NCBI GenBank assembly: GCA_016209035.1
Contig: JACQWX010000001.1
Coordinates: forward strand, 32,157-96,156
Reading direction: 5' to 3'
DNA: 64,000 nucleotides
Source: Elusimicrobiota bacterium
GTDB taxonomy: Bacteria > Elusimicrobiota > Elusimicrobia > UBA1565 > UBA9628
The position numbers and the translations under genes were made by a program. Below are positions 18,621-28,700 of this stretch, one piece after another (the first letter of the stretch is position 1; every line of letters begins with the position of its first letter). Under the pieces are notes generated by a model. It was not told the DNA's origin, made no database searches, and saw nothing but the letters and a program-made list of their open reading frames with translations.

Positions 18621-19070
18621 TTACGCGGGCACCGCCTTGTAGCCGTAGCAGATGACGCCGGACTTCCCGACCTCGTTGATCTTGCGGAACTCCAGGCGCA
18701 CGGGGTCGCCGATGCGGACGTCCTCCGGCTCACAGTCCGCCACCTGCATCGTGAGCCTGACCGCGCCCGGCGTCTCTGGCGCGGGCGTGCCGCCTCCGCT
18801 GACCATGGGAAGCGGCCTCACCCCGTCGTCGAGCTCCACGACGGCCAGGACGTAGGGCACCTGCTCCCCGAACCCGCTCGGCGGGATCCTGATGACCGTG
18901 AAGGTGTGGATCCTGCCCTTGTCCGAGAGCCTCACCATCTCGAAGTCGGTGGAACGGCAGCTGTCGCACACCCCCCTCGGGGGCATGAAGACCTTGCCGC
19001 ACTTGCGGCACAACCCCGCCTCCAGCCTGTAGCGCTGCGGGATCTCCCTCCAATATCGTTGTGGCTGCAT
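18621..19070 (-). CDS. Zn-ribbon/OB-fold DUF35 protein (archaeal thiolase/HMGCS partner type)
   Basis: MQPQRYWREIPQRYRLEAGLCRKCGKVFMPPRGVCDSCRSTDFEMVRLSDKGRIHTFTVIRIPP; acyl-CoA-associated OB-fold features. Confidence 0.85.
   Translation of the reverse strand: MQPQRYWREIPQRYRLEAGLCRKCGKVFMPPRGVCDSCRSTDFEMVRLSDKGRIHTFTVIRIPPSGFGEQVPYVLAVVELDDGVRPLPMVSGGGTPAPETPGAVRLTMQVADCEPEDVRIGDPVRLEFRKINEVGKSGVICYGYKAVPA
18756..18818 (-). repeat. Dispersed palindromic repeat family 2, copy A (in frame inside the DUF35 gene)
   Basis: Shares AGGCCGCTT..., GCGGCACGCCCGCGCCAGARACGCC(G/C)GGCGCGG with 20245-20319; translates as ~20 extra residues ([20 protein letters not shown]). Confidence 0.65.
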
Positions 19071-19080
19071 GATCACCCTC

Positions 19081-20235
19081 CTAGACGCCCAGAATCGACA
19101 CGATCGAACTGCCGCCGGTCCCGCCCATGTTCTGGGCCAGGCCGATCTTGGGCTTGCCGACCTGCCGGTCACCCGCCTCCTGGCGCAGCTGCACCACGAG
19201 CTCCACGAGCTGGGCCACACCGGTGGCGCCCACCGGGTGGCCCTTGGACTTGAGGCCCCCGCTGGTGTTGACCGGGATCTTCCCGCCCAGCCCGGTGGCG
19301 CCGCTCTCCACGAGCTTCCCGCCCTCCCCGCGCTTCGCGAAGCCCAGGGCCTCGGTCACCATGATCTCCGCGATGGTGAAGCAGTCGTGCACCTCGGCCA
19401 GGTCGATGTCGCCAGGCTTGAGGCCGGCAGTCTTGTAGGCGCGCTGCGCCGCCTTCTCGACGGCCGAAAGCCTGCAGACGTCCTTGCGGGAGTGGAGCGC
19501 GATGGTGTCCGTGGCGTGGCCGACCCCGAGCACCTTGACCGGGGAGTTCTTGCCGAACTTCTTGGCCAGCTCCAGCGGGCACAGGACCAGGGCCGCCGCC
19601 CCGTCCGTGATGGGCGAGCAGTCCAACAGGCGCAGGGGGTCGGCCACCGCGGCCGAGCCCTCGACCTCCTCGGCCGTGATCTTCGCGTGGTACTGGGCCT
19701 CGGGGTTCTTGAGACCGTTGGCGTGGTTCTTGACCGCGACCAAGGACAGCTGGCGCCGCGTGGTGCCGAACTCGTGCATGTGCCGGACCGCCATCATGGC
19801 GTAGAGCCCGGGGAAGGTCGCGCCGTTGTAGCACTCGTACTCCTGGTCCGCGGCGGTGCCCAGCGTGTAGGTGGCCTCGTCGCCGCCCACGTCCGTCATC
19901 TTCTCCACGCCCACCACCAGGGCGACGTCGCAGAGGCCCGCGGCGACCTCCGCGTAAGCAGCCTTGAAGGCGGCGCCGCCCGAGGCGCAGGCAGACTCGG
20001 ACCGCGAGGCCGGCACGCCCGAAAATCCAAGATAATCCGCCACGACGCTCGCGAGGTGCTCCTGCCCAGCGCAGAGCCCTCCCGACATGCAGCCGACGTG
20101 GATGGCGTCCACCCCGCCGTCCTTGGTCTGTGCGAGGGCCTTGAGCGCCGCCTCGCACGACAGGTCGCGCAGGGACTGGCTCCACAGCTCCCCCCACCTG
20201 CTCATCCCGACCCCGATCACCGCGACATCTCTCAT
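19081..20235 (-). CDS. Thiolase (archaeal-type acetoacetyl-CoA thiolase / SCP2-like)
   Basis: [34 protein letters not shown]...[16 protein letters not shown]...[19 protein letters not shown]...[14 protein letters not shown]. Confidence 0.92.
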   Translation of the reverse strand: MRDVAVIGVGMSRWGELWSQSLRDLSCEAALKALAQTKDGGVDAIHVGCMSGGLCAGQEHLASVVADYLGFSGVPASRSESACASGGAAFKAAYAEVAAGLCDVALVVGVEKMTDVGGDEATYTLGTAADQEYECYNGATFPGLYAMMAVRHMHEFGTTRRQLSLVAVKNHANGLKNPEAQYHAKITAEEVEGSAAVADPLRLLDCSPITDGAAALVLCPLELAKKFGKNSPVKVLGVGHATDTIALHSRKDVCRLSAVEKAAQRAYKTAGLKPGDIDLAEVHDCFTIAEIMVTEALGFAKRGEGGKLVESGATGLGGKIPVNTSGGLKSKGHPVGATGVAQLVELVVQLRQEAGDRQVGKPKIGLAQNMGGTGGSSIVSILGV

Positions 20236-20244
20236 AGATGGCTC

Positions 20245-20319
20245 CCTGCCCGCGCCGGGCGTTTCTGGCGCGGGCGTGCCGCTTCGATCCGAACGGAAAG
20301 CGGCCTGCCCGCGCCGGGC
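20245..20319 (-). repeat. Dispersed palindromic repeat family 2, copy B (intergenic), bounded by a 16-bp direct repeat CCTGCCCGCGCCGGGC
   Basis: Direct repeats at 20245-20260 and 20304-20319; hairpin GCCCGCGCC-N10-GGCGCGGGC. Confidence 0.65.
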
Positions 20320-21389
20320 TATTCGTTCATGATGATCATCTTCCGGTACTTGAGGTAGGTGCCGTAGTCCACGTACCTCTTCCTCTCGTCGAGCATCTGC
20401 CGGGTCTTCAACGCCAGGCCCTGGACGGACTTCAGGCGCTCCGTGGCCCGGAACACGAACCCGTCGGAGCCCGCGCCCGAGCCGAAGGGGACGACCAGGA
20501 TCAGGTCGCCGGCCTTGGCCACGTCGAGCACCGCCGTGAGCCCCAAGGGGGAGGAGCCGGAGTAGGTATTGCCGAGCTTGTTCACGAGCCACCCCGTCGT
20601 GATCTGCCGCTCCTCGAACCCCAGGAGCTTGCCCGCCCGCAGGGGGAACTTGCCGTTCGGCTGATGGAACACGACGTAGGCGAAGTCCGAGGGCTTCTTC
20701 TTGGCCTTGGCCATCATGCCCTTGCCCGCGCTGACGATGTGGCGGAAGTAGGCCTGCTCGCCCGTGAACCGGCCGCCGTGCCTGGGGTAGAACATGTGCT
20801 CGCGCCGCCAGAAATCCGGCGTGTCGGTCATGTAGGCGTAGGTGTCGACAAGCTCCGCCACGACGAGGTCCCGGTCCGCGCCGAAAAGGTAGGCGGCCGC
20901 GCCCGCGGCGGCCGAGTACTCGAGCGCGTCGCCCGGCGCCCCTTGCGAGGTGTCCGCGCCGACGCCCAGGGCGTATTTGACCGCGCCGGACTTGACGAGT
21001 TGGCTGGCCACGAACATGGCCTCGGTGCCGGCCTTGCAGGCGAACTCGAAGTCCGCGGTGTGGCACTCGGGGGTGGACCCCAAGGCCTCGGCCAGGACCG
21101 TGCCGCTCGGCTTGACCGCGTAGGGGTGGGATTCGCTCCCGACGTAGGCCGCGCCGATCAAGCGCGGGTCGATGCCGGCTCTCTTGACGGCCTTGCGGCT
21201 GGCCTCGACCGACATCGTGATGGTGTCCTGGTCCGGCGAAGGGACGGACTTCTCCTCCAGCATGAGACCCTTCTTGTAGCTCTGGGCGTCCGTGCCCCAG
21301 ACCTTCGCGATCTCCTCGACCTTGATGCGATTCCTCGGGATATAGGCCCCGTAGCCGCAGATTCCTACCATGTCGCTCCCCCGGACCAA
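20319..21389 (-). CDS. Archaeal-type hydroxymethylglutaryl-CoA synthase
   Basis: [25 protein letters not shown]...[21 protein letters not shown]...[13 protein letters not shown]...[18 protein letters not shown]...[17 protein letters not shown]. Likely start is the second Met (~21371). Confidence 0.9.
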   Translation of the reverse strand: MVRGSDMVGICGYGAYIPRNRIKVEEIAKVWGTDAQSYKKGLMLEEKSVPSPDQDTITMSVEASRKAVKRAGIDPRLIGAAYVGSESHPYAVKPSGTVLAEALGSTPECHTADFEFACKAGTEAMFVASQLVKSGAVKYALGVGADTSQGAPGDALEYSAAAGAAAYLFGADRDLVVAELVDTYAYMTDTPDFWRREHMFYPRHGGRFTGEQAYFRHIVSAGKGMMAKAKKKPSDFAYVVFHQPNGKFPLRAGKLLGFEERQITTGWLVNKLGNTYSGSSPLGLTAVLDVAKAGDLILVVPFGSGAGSDGFVFRATERLKSVQGLALKTRQMLDERKRYVDYGTYLKYRKMIIMNE

Positions 21390-21439
21390 TGATTCATCAA
21401 ATGACGCCTCGTAGATTCAAGCCTATCCGGCGACAGGTG

Positions 21440-22126
21440 TCAATCGCCCGCGGACCGCAGGGGCCTGCGCAGGGCGACGACGAGGGTCGCCAGCAGGGCC
21501 ATGACCGAGAGCACGCCCCACAGGAAAGCCCACACGATCGGAGGGAGAGGCAGTATCTCCCGGGAGAACATGGCGGCGTCGTTGTAGCCGCGACCGAGCC
21601 GCATGAGGTTGCGAACGTCGAGGACCGCGTAGAGGCAGTTCGTCGAGCCGATGAAGCACAGAAGCAGGTCGTTGAAATCCTCGCTGAGGCGCCGGCCCGA
21701 CGCGAACAAGGCCAGCCCCGCCCCCGTACCGTAGAGGAAGCCCGGCCAGCTGCGCACGTAGGCGAGGCACGCCGCGACCAGGAGCGCGCCCAGGGCCATC
21801 GCGACCCACCGGTCCCAGCGCGTCCTGCACGCCAGCAGGAGGATCGCGCAGCCCGTCACCATGGAGCCGATGTAGCCCGCTGGGAGCACGACCCAGCGCC
21901 ACCCCCCGCTCACGTAGCAGAGCCCTCCGCCCATGCGGTCCACCGTGATCACCTCGATGCTGCCGCCGGTGAGGACCCCTGCCAGCCCGTGCCCCAATTC
22001 GTGGAAAAGGGTCACCAGGATGCGCAGAGGGTGGAAGACGGCGCTGTCCCAATAGAGGAAAGCGGCCGCGAAAAGGCCGGCAAGCAGGGCCGCGCGGCCC
22101 AGGGATACCGTCGAACGGTCGATCAC
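21440..22126 (-). CDS. M50B-like membrane metalloprotease
   Basis: GTG start; RILVTLFHELGHGLAGVLTGG (HExxH-like HELGH), multi-TM. Confidence 0.8.
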   Translation of the reverse strand: MIDRSTVSLGRAALLAGLFAAAFLYWDSAVFHPLRILVTLFHELGHGLAGVLTGGSIEVITVDRMGGGLCYVSGGWRWVVLPAGYIGSMVTGCAILLLACRTRWDRWVAMALGALLVAACLAYVRSWPGFLYGTGAGLALFASGRRLSEDFNDLLLCFIGSTNCLYAVLDVRNLMRLGRGYNDAAMFSREILPLPPIVWAFLWGVLSVMALLATLVVALRRPLRSAGD

Positions 22127-23100
22127 TACCGGTTGAGCAGCACGATCTCCAGGCGCTGCTCGGAGTAGGCCGCGCGGGCGGCGGAGACGGAGACCGCCTG
22201 AGAGCCGACCATGAGCTCGCGCAGGAGGCAGGCGGCGACGGCGTTGCCCTGGCTGTCGCCGAGATCCTTGGTCCCGGCGAATACCCGCACCGAGATGGGG
22301 ATGCCGCCCAAGCGCCGCTTGATGAGGTCCGCGGCCGAGCGCATGAGGTCCTGACCCGCAGGCTGGACCAGCTCGGCGCCGGATTTCCCCTTGCCGAAGA
22401 GGACGGCGGAATCGAGGCTGATGTGCATGCCCGACTCCTCCTGGTGCACGATCCCCTTGAAGAGGAGGGGCTTGCCGAAGCTCTGCCGGCGGGTGCCGCC
22501 GGGCTCGGTGAAGGTGTACACCGCCGAGTAGGAGCGGCCCGCCGCGATCCACTCGCCGACGCCGTTCTGCCCGTTCCAGACGATCTCCTCGGGCGGGTCG
22601 TCCGAGCCCTCGTAGCGGTGGAAGGCCCGCCCCTCCTCGTCGACGATCTCCAGCCTCCAGCCGTGCTCGTCGGCCTCCTTGGGCTCGAGCCGCTTCTGAA
22701 GGGCCTCGAAGAGATGCTCGCGCGGATGGAACACGATGCCCGGCCTGGGGCTGAAGGTCACCCGCCACGGCTGGATCACCCGCTCGTTCTTCAGGAACTC
22801 CGGGTGCGTGCGCCGCCACGACACGGTCAACGGCGAGATCGCCAGGAGCAGGGGTTCGTCGGGCTTGAGCGCGGGCCGGACGGACTCGAAGGCGTCGACC
22901 TCGATGTTGAGCGGGGGCTTGACCACGCTGACCCGGCTGCCCGAATCCTCGGCCCTGATGACCACCTCGGCCGGCAGGCTCGTGGGAGCCCGCGCCGGAG
23001 ACTCCCCCTGCGGCCGGAACGAGGCCGTGGAGATGTCCTGGCCGGACACGGACCCGAGCCCTGAGGCCGCGAGCACGACGGAGAAGAGGATTGATGTCAT
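22126..23100 (-). CDS. Secreted protein of unknown function, located in the TonB/ExbBD cluster
   Basis: Signal peptide MTSILFSVVLAASGLGSVSGQ; C-terminal DLGDSQGNAVAACLLRELMVGSQAVSVSAARAAYSEQRLEIVLLNR weakly OmpA-like. Confidence 0.65.
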   Translation of the reverse strand: MTSILFSVVLAASGLGSVSGQDISTASFRPQGESPARAPTSLPAEVVIRAEDSGSRVSVVKPPLNIEVDAFESVRPALKPDEPLLLAISPLTVSWRRTHPEFLKNERVIQPWRVTFSPRPGIVFHPREHLFEALQKRLEPKEADEHGWRLEIVDEEGRAFHRYEGSDDPPEEIVWNGQNGVGEWIAAGRSYSAVYTFTEPGGTRRQSFGKPLLFKGIVHQEESGMHISLDSAVLFGKGKSGAELVQPAGQDLMRSAADLIKRRLGGIPISVRVFAGTKDLGDSQGNAVAACLLRELMVGSQAVSVSAARAAYSEQRLEIVLLNR

Positions 23101-23102
23101 CG

Positions 23103-24191
23103 CTACTCCATGATGAACCTGAATGTGATGATCCCCCATTGCCTCTCGACCGAGCCGATGGCTGCGAATCTCCACTGCTTCAGGGATCCCATCGTCAGCC
23201 GGTCGAGCCGGCCGTACCCCGAGGTGCGCTCGACGCGCATGTCCGGGAGGACGGCGCCGTCCGGGGACACGTAGAACCTGATGGCCACGGCGGCCTCCGC
23301 CACGCCCATCTCCTTGAGCCACGCCGGGAACTCCGGCATCTCGGTATGGAGGACGCGCCGGTCCGCGAGAGGGCCCTCGATCTCGACGCCCTTCTTCCTC
23401 TCCTCGACGATGGCGTCCGCAGGACGCCGGCGCTGGGCGGGAGGCGCCACTTCGAGCTTCTTGCGCAGAGCCTGGGGATCAGGGCCGAGTTGAGGAACGG
23501 GAAAGACTTCGCGGACCGGTTGGGCCTTAAGCGACTCCATCTTGTCGCCGAGCTGCGCCCGCTCGGGAGGCGATGCCTCCCTCAACAGAGGGGCATCGAG
23601 AACGGCCATCGGCGGCCGGCGCCCGATGGGCTTGAGTATGGCCGCCTCCAGCCTCTGGACGGCCACGGCCTCGCGGCGCTTCTCCTCGAGCGCGATGGCC
23701 TGCGGCAGGTCGCGCACCTTGCGCGATCCTACCTCCTCGAGCCTGGGGGCCTCGGCCGGGCTTAAGACGCGCCGGGGGGACCCAAGCCTCGCTTCGACCT
23801 TGGCCGCCTCGACCCTCTTGCGGCCGAGGTCCAGGGATTCGACCCTCGCCTCGGCCTGACGCCGGCCCTTGTCGAGGATCCTCTCCGGCTCGGCCATGAG
23901 CGGCTTGCCCCGCTCCGGGAGCTTGACCTCCACTGTCTTGGGCGCGACCGCGCGCTCGACTGCGGGGAGCGCCATCTTGAGGAAGTTCCAAGTGGTCGGC
24001 GGGGCCTGGGCCTTCGGTCCGGGGGCCGGCAGGCTCGCGGCCCTGCGCACCTGCACGATGAGGTCCACGTCCGAGATGACCCGCAGGGGAGCCTTCTTGG
24101 CGTGCGGCACGGCCTGGAGATAGAGGAGCATGAGCCCGCCGTGCAGGGCGAGGGAGGAGATCGCGGAGACCGGCAGGCGCACCGCGGTCAT
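23103..24191 (-). CDS. TonB-like energy transduction protein
   Basis: N-terminal TM, charged central region, C-terminal AVAIRFYVSPDGAVLPDMRVERTSGYGRLDRLTMGSLKQWRFA. Confidence 0.82.
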   Translation of the reverse strand: MTAVRLPVSAISSLALHGGLMLLYLQAVPHAKKAPLRVISDVDLIVQVRRAASLPAPGPKAQAPPTTWNFLKMALPAVERAVAPKTVEVKLPERGKPLMAEPERILDKGRRQAEARVESLDLGRKRVEAAKVEARLGSPRRVLSPAEAPRLEEVGSRKVRDLPQAIALEEKRREAVAVQRLEAAILKPIGRRPPMAVLDAPLLREASPPERAQLGDKMESLKAQPVREVFPVPQLGPDPQALRKKLEVAPPAQRRRPADAIVEERKKGVEIEGPLADRRVLHTEMPEFPAWLKEMGVAEAAVAIRFYVSPDGAVLPDMRVERTSGYGRLDRLTMGSLKQWRFAAIGSVERQWGIITFRFIME

Positions 24192-24192
24192 G

Positions 24193-24603
24193 TCACTTCT
24201 TCCGTTCCGTAGCGATCGTCAGCTGCACCGCCCCCGCCTCCTTGGCGCGGTACATGATCTCCGTGAGCTTGCCGTGTAGGGCGTCCTCATCGGCCCTCAG
24301 GACGACCATCTTGGACTCGCTGCGCAGGACGCTCTCGCGCAGGTACGGATCCATGGCGTCGAGGGTCGCGAACTCCCGCTGGTCCAGGGCGAACCGGCCC
24401 TCCCTGCTCAGGGTGACGGAAATCTTGTCCCGCTCCTCCCCCTCCTGGGTGTGAGCCTTGGGGAGCTTCACCTTGATGACGGGGTCGGACATGAGCGGCG
24501 CCGTCACCATGAAGATGATGACCAGCACCAGGCAGACGTCCACCAGCGGGGTCACGTTGATCCCCGACATAATCTCATCTTCTTCGACGTCGGAAGTCCT
24601 CAT
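24193..24603 (-). CDS. exbD: ExbD/TolR-type biopolymer transport protein
   Basis: INVTPLVDVCLVLVIIFMVTAPLM. Confidence 0.93.
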   Translation of the reverse strand: MRTSDVEEDEIMSGINVTPLVDVCLVLVIIFMVTAPLMSDPVIKVKLPKAHTQEGEERDKISVTLSREGRFALDQREFATLDAMDPYLRESVLRSESKMVVLRADEDALHGKLTEIMYRAKEAGAVQLTIATERKK

Positions 24604-25040
24604 CCGCCTTGCGCGCCCTCCGGAGTCTTCTCCTCCTCCGTCCGCAGGATCGCAAGCTTCTGCGCCCCGGACTGCCGGGCGGTGTCGAGGATCTCGACCA
24701 CCTGGCCCACGCGGTTGCCGTCGTCGGCGGTGACGGTCACCATCTTGTCGCGGCTTTTGTGCAGCGCGGAGGCGATGGCGGCAGAGAGCCCCCCCTCCGG
24801 GACGGCCGTGTCGTTGACGGTGACCACGCCCGCCTCGGTGAGCTTGACCCGGACGTTCTCGTTGAGGTCCACCTTGCCCTCCGAGGCCTTGGCCCGCGAC
24901 TCGAGCACCTTGATGCCGGCCACCAGAGCGAAGGGAGCGACGGCCATGAAGATGATGACCAGGACCAGGCAGACGTCCACCAGCGGAGTGATGTTGATCT
25001 CCGTGATGGGCTCGTCAGCCTTCTGCGAGGAAACCGCCAT
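24600..25040 (-). CDS. exbD: ExbD/TolR-type biopolymer transport protein (second copy)
   Basis: ITEINITPLVDVCLVLVIIFMAVAPF. Confidence 0.93.
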   Translation of the reverse strand: MAVSSQKADEPITEINITPLVDVCLVLVIIFMAVAPFALVAGIKVLESRAKASEGKVDLNENVRVKLTEAGVVTVNDTAVPEGGLSAAIASALHKSRDKMVTVTADDGNRVGQVVEILDTARQSGAQKLAILRTEEEKTPEGAQGG

Positions 25041-25059
25041 CAGCGCTCGGACCGGGCCA

Positions 25060-25674
25060 CTACTTCGCCCCCAGGATGACCAGGAGCCTCGCCGAGGCCA
25101 CCTCCATGTCTGTCGAGACGGCCTTCACCTGCCGCATGAAATAGTTGTAGATGATGACCGCCGGGATGGCGACCACGAGTCCGGCCGCCGTGGCGACCAG
25201 GGCCTCGGCGATGCCCTTGGCGACCACGCTCGGCCCCCCGCCGCCGGCCAGGGCCAGGTCGCGGAAAGCCTTGATGATGCCCACCACCGTCCCGAAGAGC
25301 CCGATGAAGGGCGCGATGTTGCCCAGCGTGCCCAGGACGCCGAGGTAGCGTTCGAGCCTCATGCGCTCCTCGAGCCGCTTGGTGTGCAGGAGCTCCTCGA
25401 GGTCCCGGCGGCCGCGGCCGCTGTGGAGCAGGCCGTAGTGGATGACAACCCCCGCGGCGGAGCGCTGCCTGGCGGCGTACGCCTGGGCCTCGGCGAGCTT
25501 GCCGGCCTCGAGCAGCTTCTGGATGTGCGCGAGGATGGGGTCTCCGTGCCCCTTGGCCCGGCGGAAGCACCACCACCTCTCGATCATGAAGGTGATCGAG
25601 AGGACGGAACAGAACAGCAGGATGACCAGCGTGAAGCTGTCCCTCAGGATCGCGATCGCATTGACTTCACCCAT
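25060..25674 (-). CDS. exbB: MotA/TolQ/ExbB proton channel family protein
   Basis: LGTLGNIAPFIGLFGTVVGIIKAFRDLA...GIAEALVATAAGLVVAIPAVIIYNYFMR. Confidence 0.93.
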   Translation of the reverse strand: MGEVNAIAILRDSFTLVILLFCSVLSITFMIERWWCFRRAKGHGDPILAHIQKLLEAGKLAEAQAYAARQRSAAGVVIHYGLLHSGRGRRDLEELLHTKRLEERMRLERYLGVLGTLGNIAPFIGLFGTVVGIIKAFRDLALAGGGGPSVVAKGIAEALVATAAGLVVAIPAVIIYNYFMRQVKAVSTDMEVASARLLVILGAK

Positions 25675-25710
25675 ACGTTACCCCCCGAGAAACTACGACT
25701 CCTTCTCCCC

Positions 25711-28700
25711 TCATTGGATATCGTCCGACATCCCAGGAAGCTCCATGACCTTGGACTTCTTAGCCGGCGGCTTGGCCGCTGGCGTGGCCTTGGGCTGCGG
25801 CTCGGGCTCAGGCGAGCCCTGCCGGTCGGTGTCGATGAGCACCCGGGAGCCTTCATCGGGCTCGCCGGCCTCTTCCTGCGGCGCCGCCGCTTTGCGCGCG
25901 GGCCGCGCCGAAGGGGGCGCGGCCTTGCGGCCGGGCTTGCCCTTCGGAGCGGGCAGGGCCTTCTGGGTCCGCTCAGGCTCCCGGTCGATCACGGTCTCGT
26001 CGCGGGCAGCAGGCTTGGGGCGCCGGACGGACTTGAGCTTGCGCAGCTGGGCCGCCTTGGCCGCGACCTGCCCCGCCAAGGGCTGGCCGGCGCTGCGGGC
26101 GACGTCCTCGTAGGCGGACGCGGCCTGGTCGTACTCGGCGGACTTCTCATAGGCCTCGCCCAGCCTGATGAGCGCCTGCAGGCGGAAAGGGTTGTTGGCC
26201 GGCTGCATCGACCTCATGGACTCGAAGGACTTCCTCGCGTCCTCGGCCCGGCCGATGGTCTGGTAGATCTCGCCCATCCTGTAGATGGCCTCCAGCGGGG
26301 CGTCGGAGGAGGACTTGGAGCCGTCGCGTATCTCCTCCAGGGTGGAGAGCGCCGCGGCGAAATCCTTCCTGTCCTTCTGGATGGTGAAGATCTCCCAGAG
26401 GGCGTTCTGCCCGCTCTCATCCGACGTGCCGGCCGCGGCCACGTAGCGCTGGTAGGCGTACTGCGCCATGTCCAGCTTGTTCAGGGCCTTGTAGGAGAGC
26501 GCCTGGTTGAACTGGGCCGCCTTGACGTAGTCGGCGTCCGGATACTCCTCGATGAGCCGCGTGTAGTTGCGGATGGCGTCGTCGTATTTCTTGAGGTTGT
26601 AGTAGGCGCTGGCCAGATGGAAGAGGGCGAGGCTCCATTCCGTCCCCTTCTCGAAGTTGTTGAGCAGGCGCTCGAAGGCCGGGGCGGCCTCGGTGTAGTT
26701 GCCCATGAAGAAGTAGCTCTCTCCGAGGTAGAACTGAGCCTTGGCCAGGTCCGGATGGTTCGTGAAGTCCACGCTGAACCGCTGGAACTCGCGGGCTGCG
26801 CCGGGGAAATCCTTGGACTCGAAGCAGCGGCGCGCGAGCCGGGACTGCGCGTCGCCCGCCACCTTGTTGAGGGCGTTGGCCTTGACGACAGACCCCAACA
26901 CCGCGCGGAAATCAGAGGTCTTGGACCGGTCGAAGACCGCTTCCATGAGGTCCAGGGCGTCGGTCGTCTCGGGAGCCTCGGGGAAGCGGGAGATGAGGGC
27001 CTCGGCCTCGCGCAGCGTGTCGGCGTCGTCCTTGGCATTGTAGTACGACTGGGCGACCCTCATCATCGCCATGGCGAGCTTGGGGCTCTGGGGGTAGAGG
27101 GAGACGATCTCCTTGTAGGCGGCGACCGCCTCGCCGTACTTCTGCGCGCGGAACAGCGTATCGGCGATCTGGAAGACCGCCTGGGTCGTCTCCTTGGCCT
27201 GGGGGTAGCGGTCCTTGAGCTTGCGCCAGGTCTCGATGGCCTGGGTGTAGTAGCGCAGCTGGTAGAGGCTCTGCCCGGCGCGGTAGAGGGCCGCCGGGGC
27301 CTCAGGAGCGCCGGAGTTGTCGGCCGCGTACTTCTCATAGAGCTGGAACGCCTCGTCGAAGTTCTTCTGGTTGAACATGCTGTCCGCGATGCCCAGCTCG
27401 TTGGTCCCGGAGAAGGTGAAGGTCGAGGCCGCCACCGCCAGCATGTCCTGGAGCTTCTTGCGCTCCTGGAGCGCCTTGTGGTCCTCGCCCTTCATGGCCC
27501 AGCACCAGGCCAGCCCGTCGACCGCGTAGAAGGCGGCCGGATCGTCCGGGTAGACCTTGCGCACCATCTCGAAGATGACCTTGGCCTCGTCCACCTGGTT
27601 CAAGGCGAGGTACGCCTCCGCGACGTAGAGGTAGCTCAAGGACCGCCACTTGGATTTCGACGGCGGGAGGTTCCTGAAGATGAATTGGTACGAGGTCAGG
27701 ATGGAGTTGAAGGACTTGAGGCCGTGCTGCGTCTGCAGGATGGAGAACAACGCCTGTTCCGCCTGCTCGGAGGAAGGCGCGATCTCGATGACCCGCTGGA
27801 ACGCGGCCACGGCCTCCTGATGCCTCCTCAAGCCCAGGAGGGAGTTGCCCTGGATGATGTACACGTTCTTGGCCAAGGGATTGGCGGGGTAGAGGGAGAG
27901 GAAGTTGCCGCAGGTCGTCGCGGCCTGGGCGAAGTCCCCCACCTGGTATTGGGTCCACGACAGCTTGAAGTAGGCCAGGGGCAGGACCTTGAGGTCGCTG
28001 GCGGCCGAGCGGCCCTCGTACTGCGTGATGACCTTCGTGTAGGCGAAGAGGGCCTCCCTAACTTGGCCCGCTATGAGGTGCGACTCCGCGATGAAGTACT
28101 GGGCCAGCGGGGCGAAGAAGTCCTTGGGGTAGCGGTCCAGCACGGACTGGAAATGCGCCCGGGCTTCCACGTAGTCCTTCTTCTGGAAGTAGGAGGAGCC
28201 GATCCGGAACAGGGCCGACACCCGCAACGGCGACTCAGGGTAGAGCTGTATGAATTTCTGGTACTTCGAGATGGCGCCCGCGAAGTCCTCGGCCAGGAAG
28301 AAGGAGTCGCCGATGAAGAACTGGGCCTCCTCCTTGAGGTCGCTCTCGGGGTAGTCGCGGATGAGCTGCTCGAAGGCGGCCGCGGCGAGGAAGGCCCGCT
28401 TGGAGAGGAGGTAGGTCTTGCCCAGATAGAACTGCGCCTCCGCGGTCTTGACCCTCTTGAGCGCCTTCTCCGCGTTCGAGTAGTCGCCCTTGTGCAGGGC
28501 GACGATGCCTTGGGCGTAGAGGACGGCCGGCTCCTTGAGGAAGATGGGGTACGCCTCCCCGAGCAGGAAGAGGTTCTGCTCCGCGTCCGAGAACTTTTCC
28601 AGGCCGAGGTCGGAGTAGACGATGGCCAACATGGCCTCGGGCACGATGTAGGACTGCTCGTGCTCCTCGGCGACCTTGCGGAAATGCTCGATCGCCAGGT

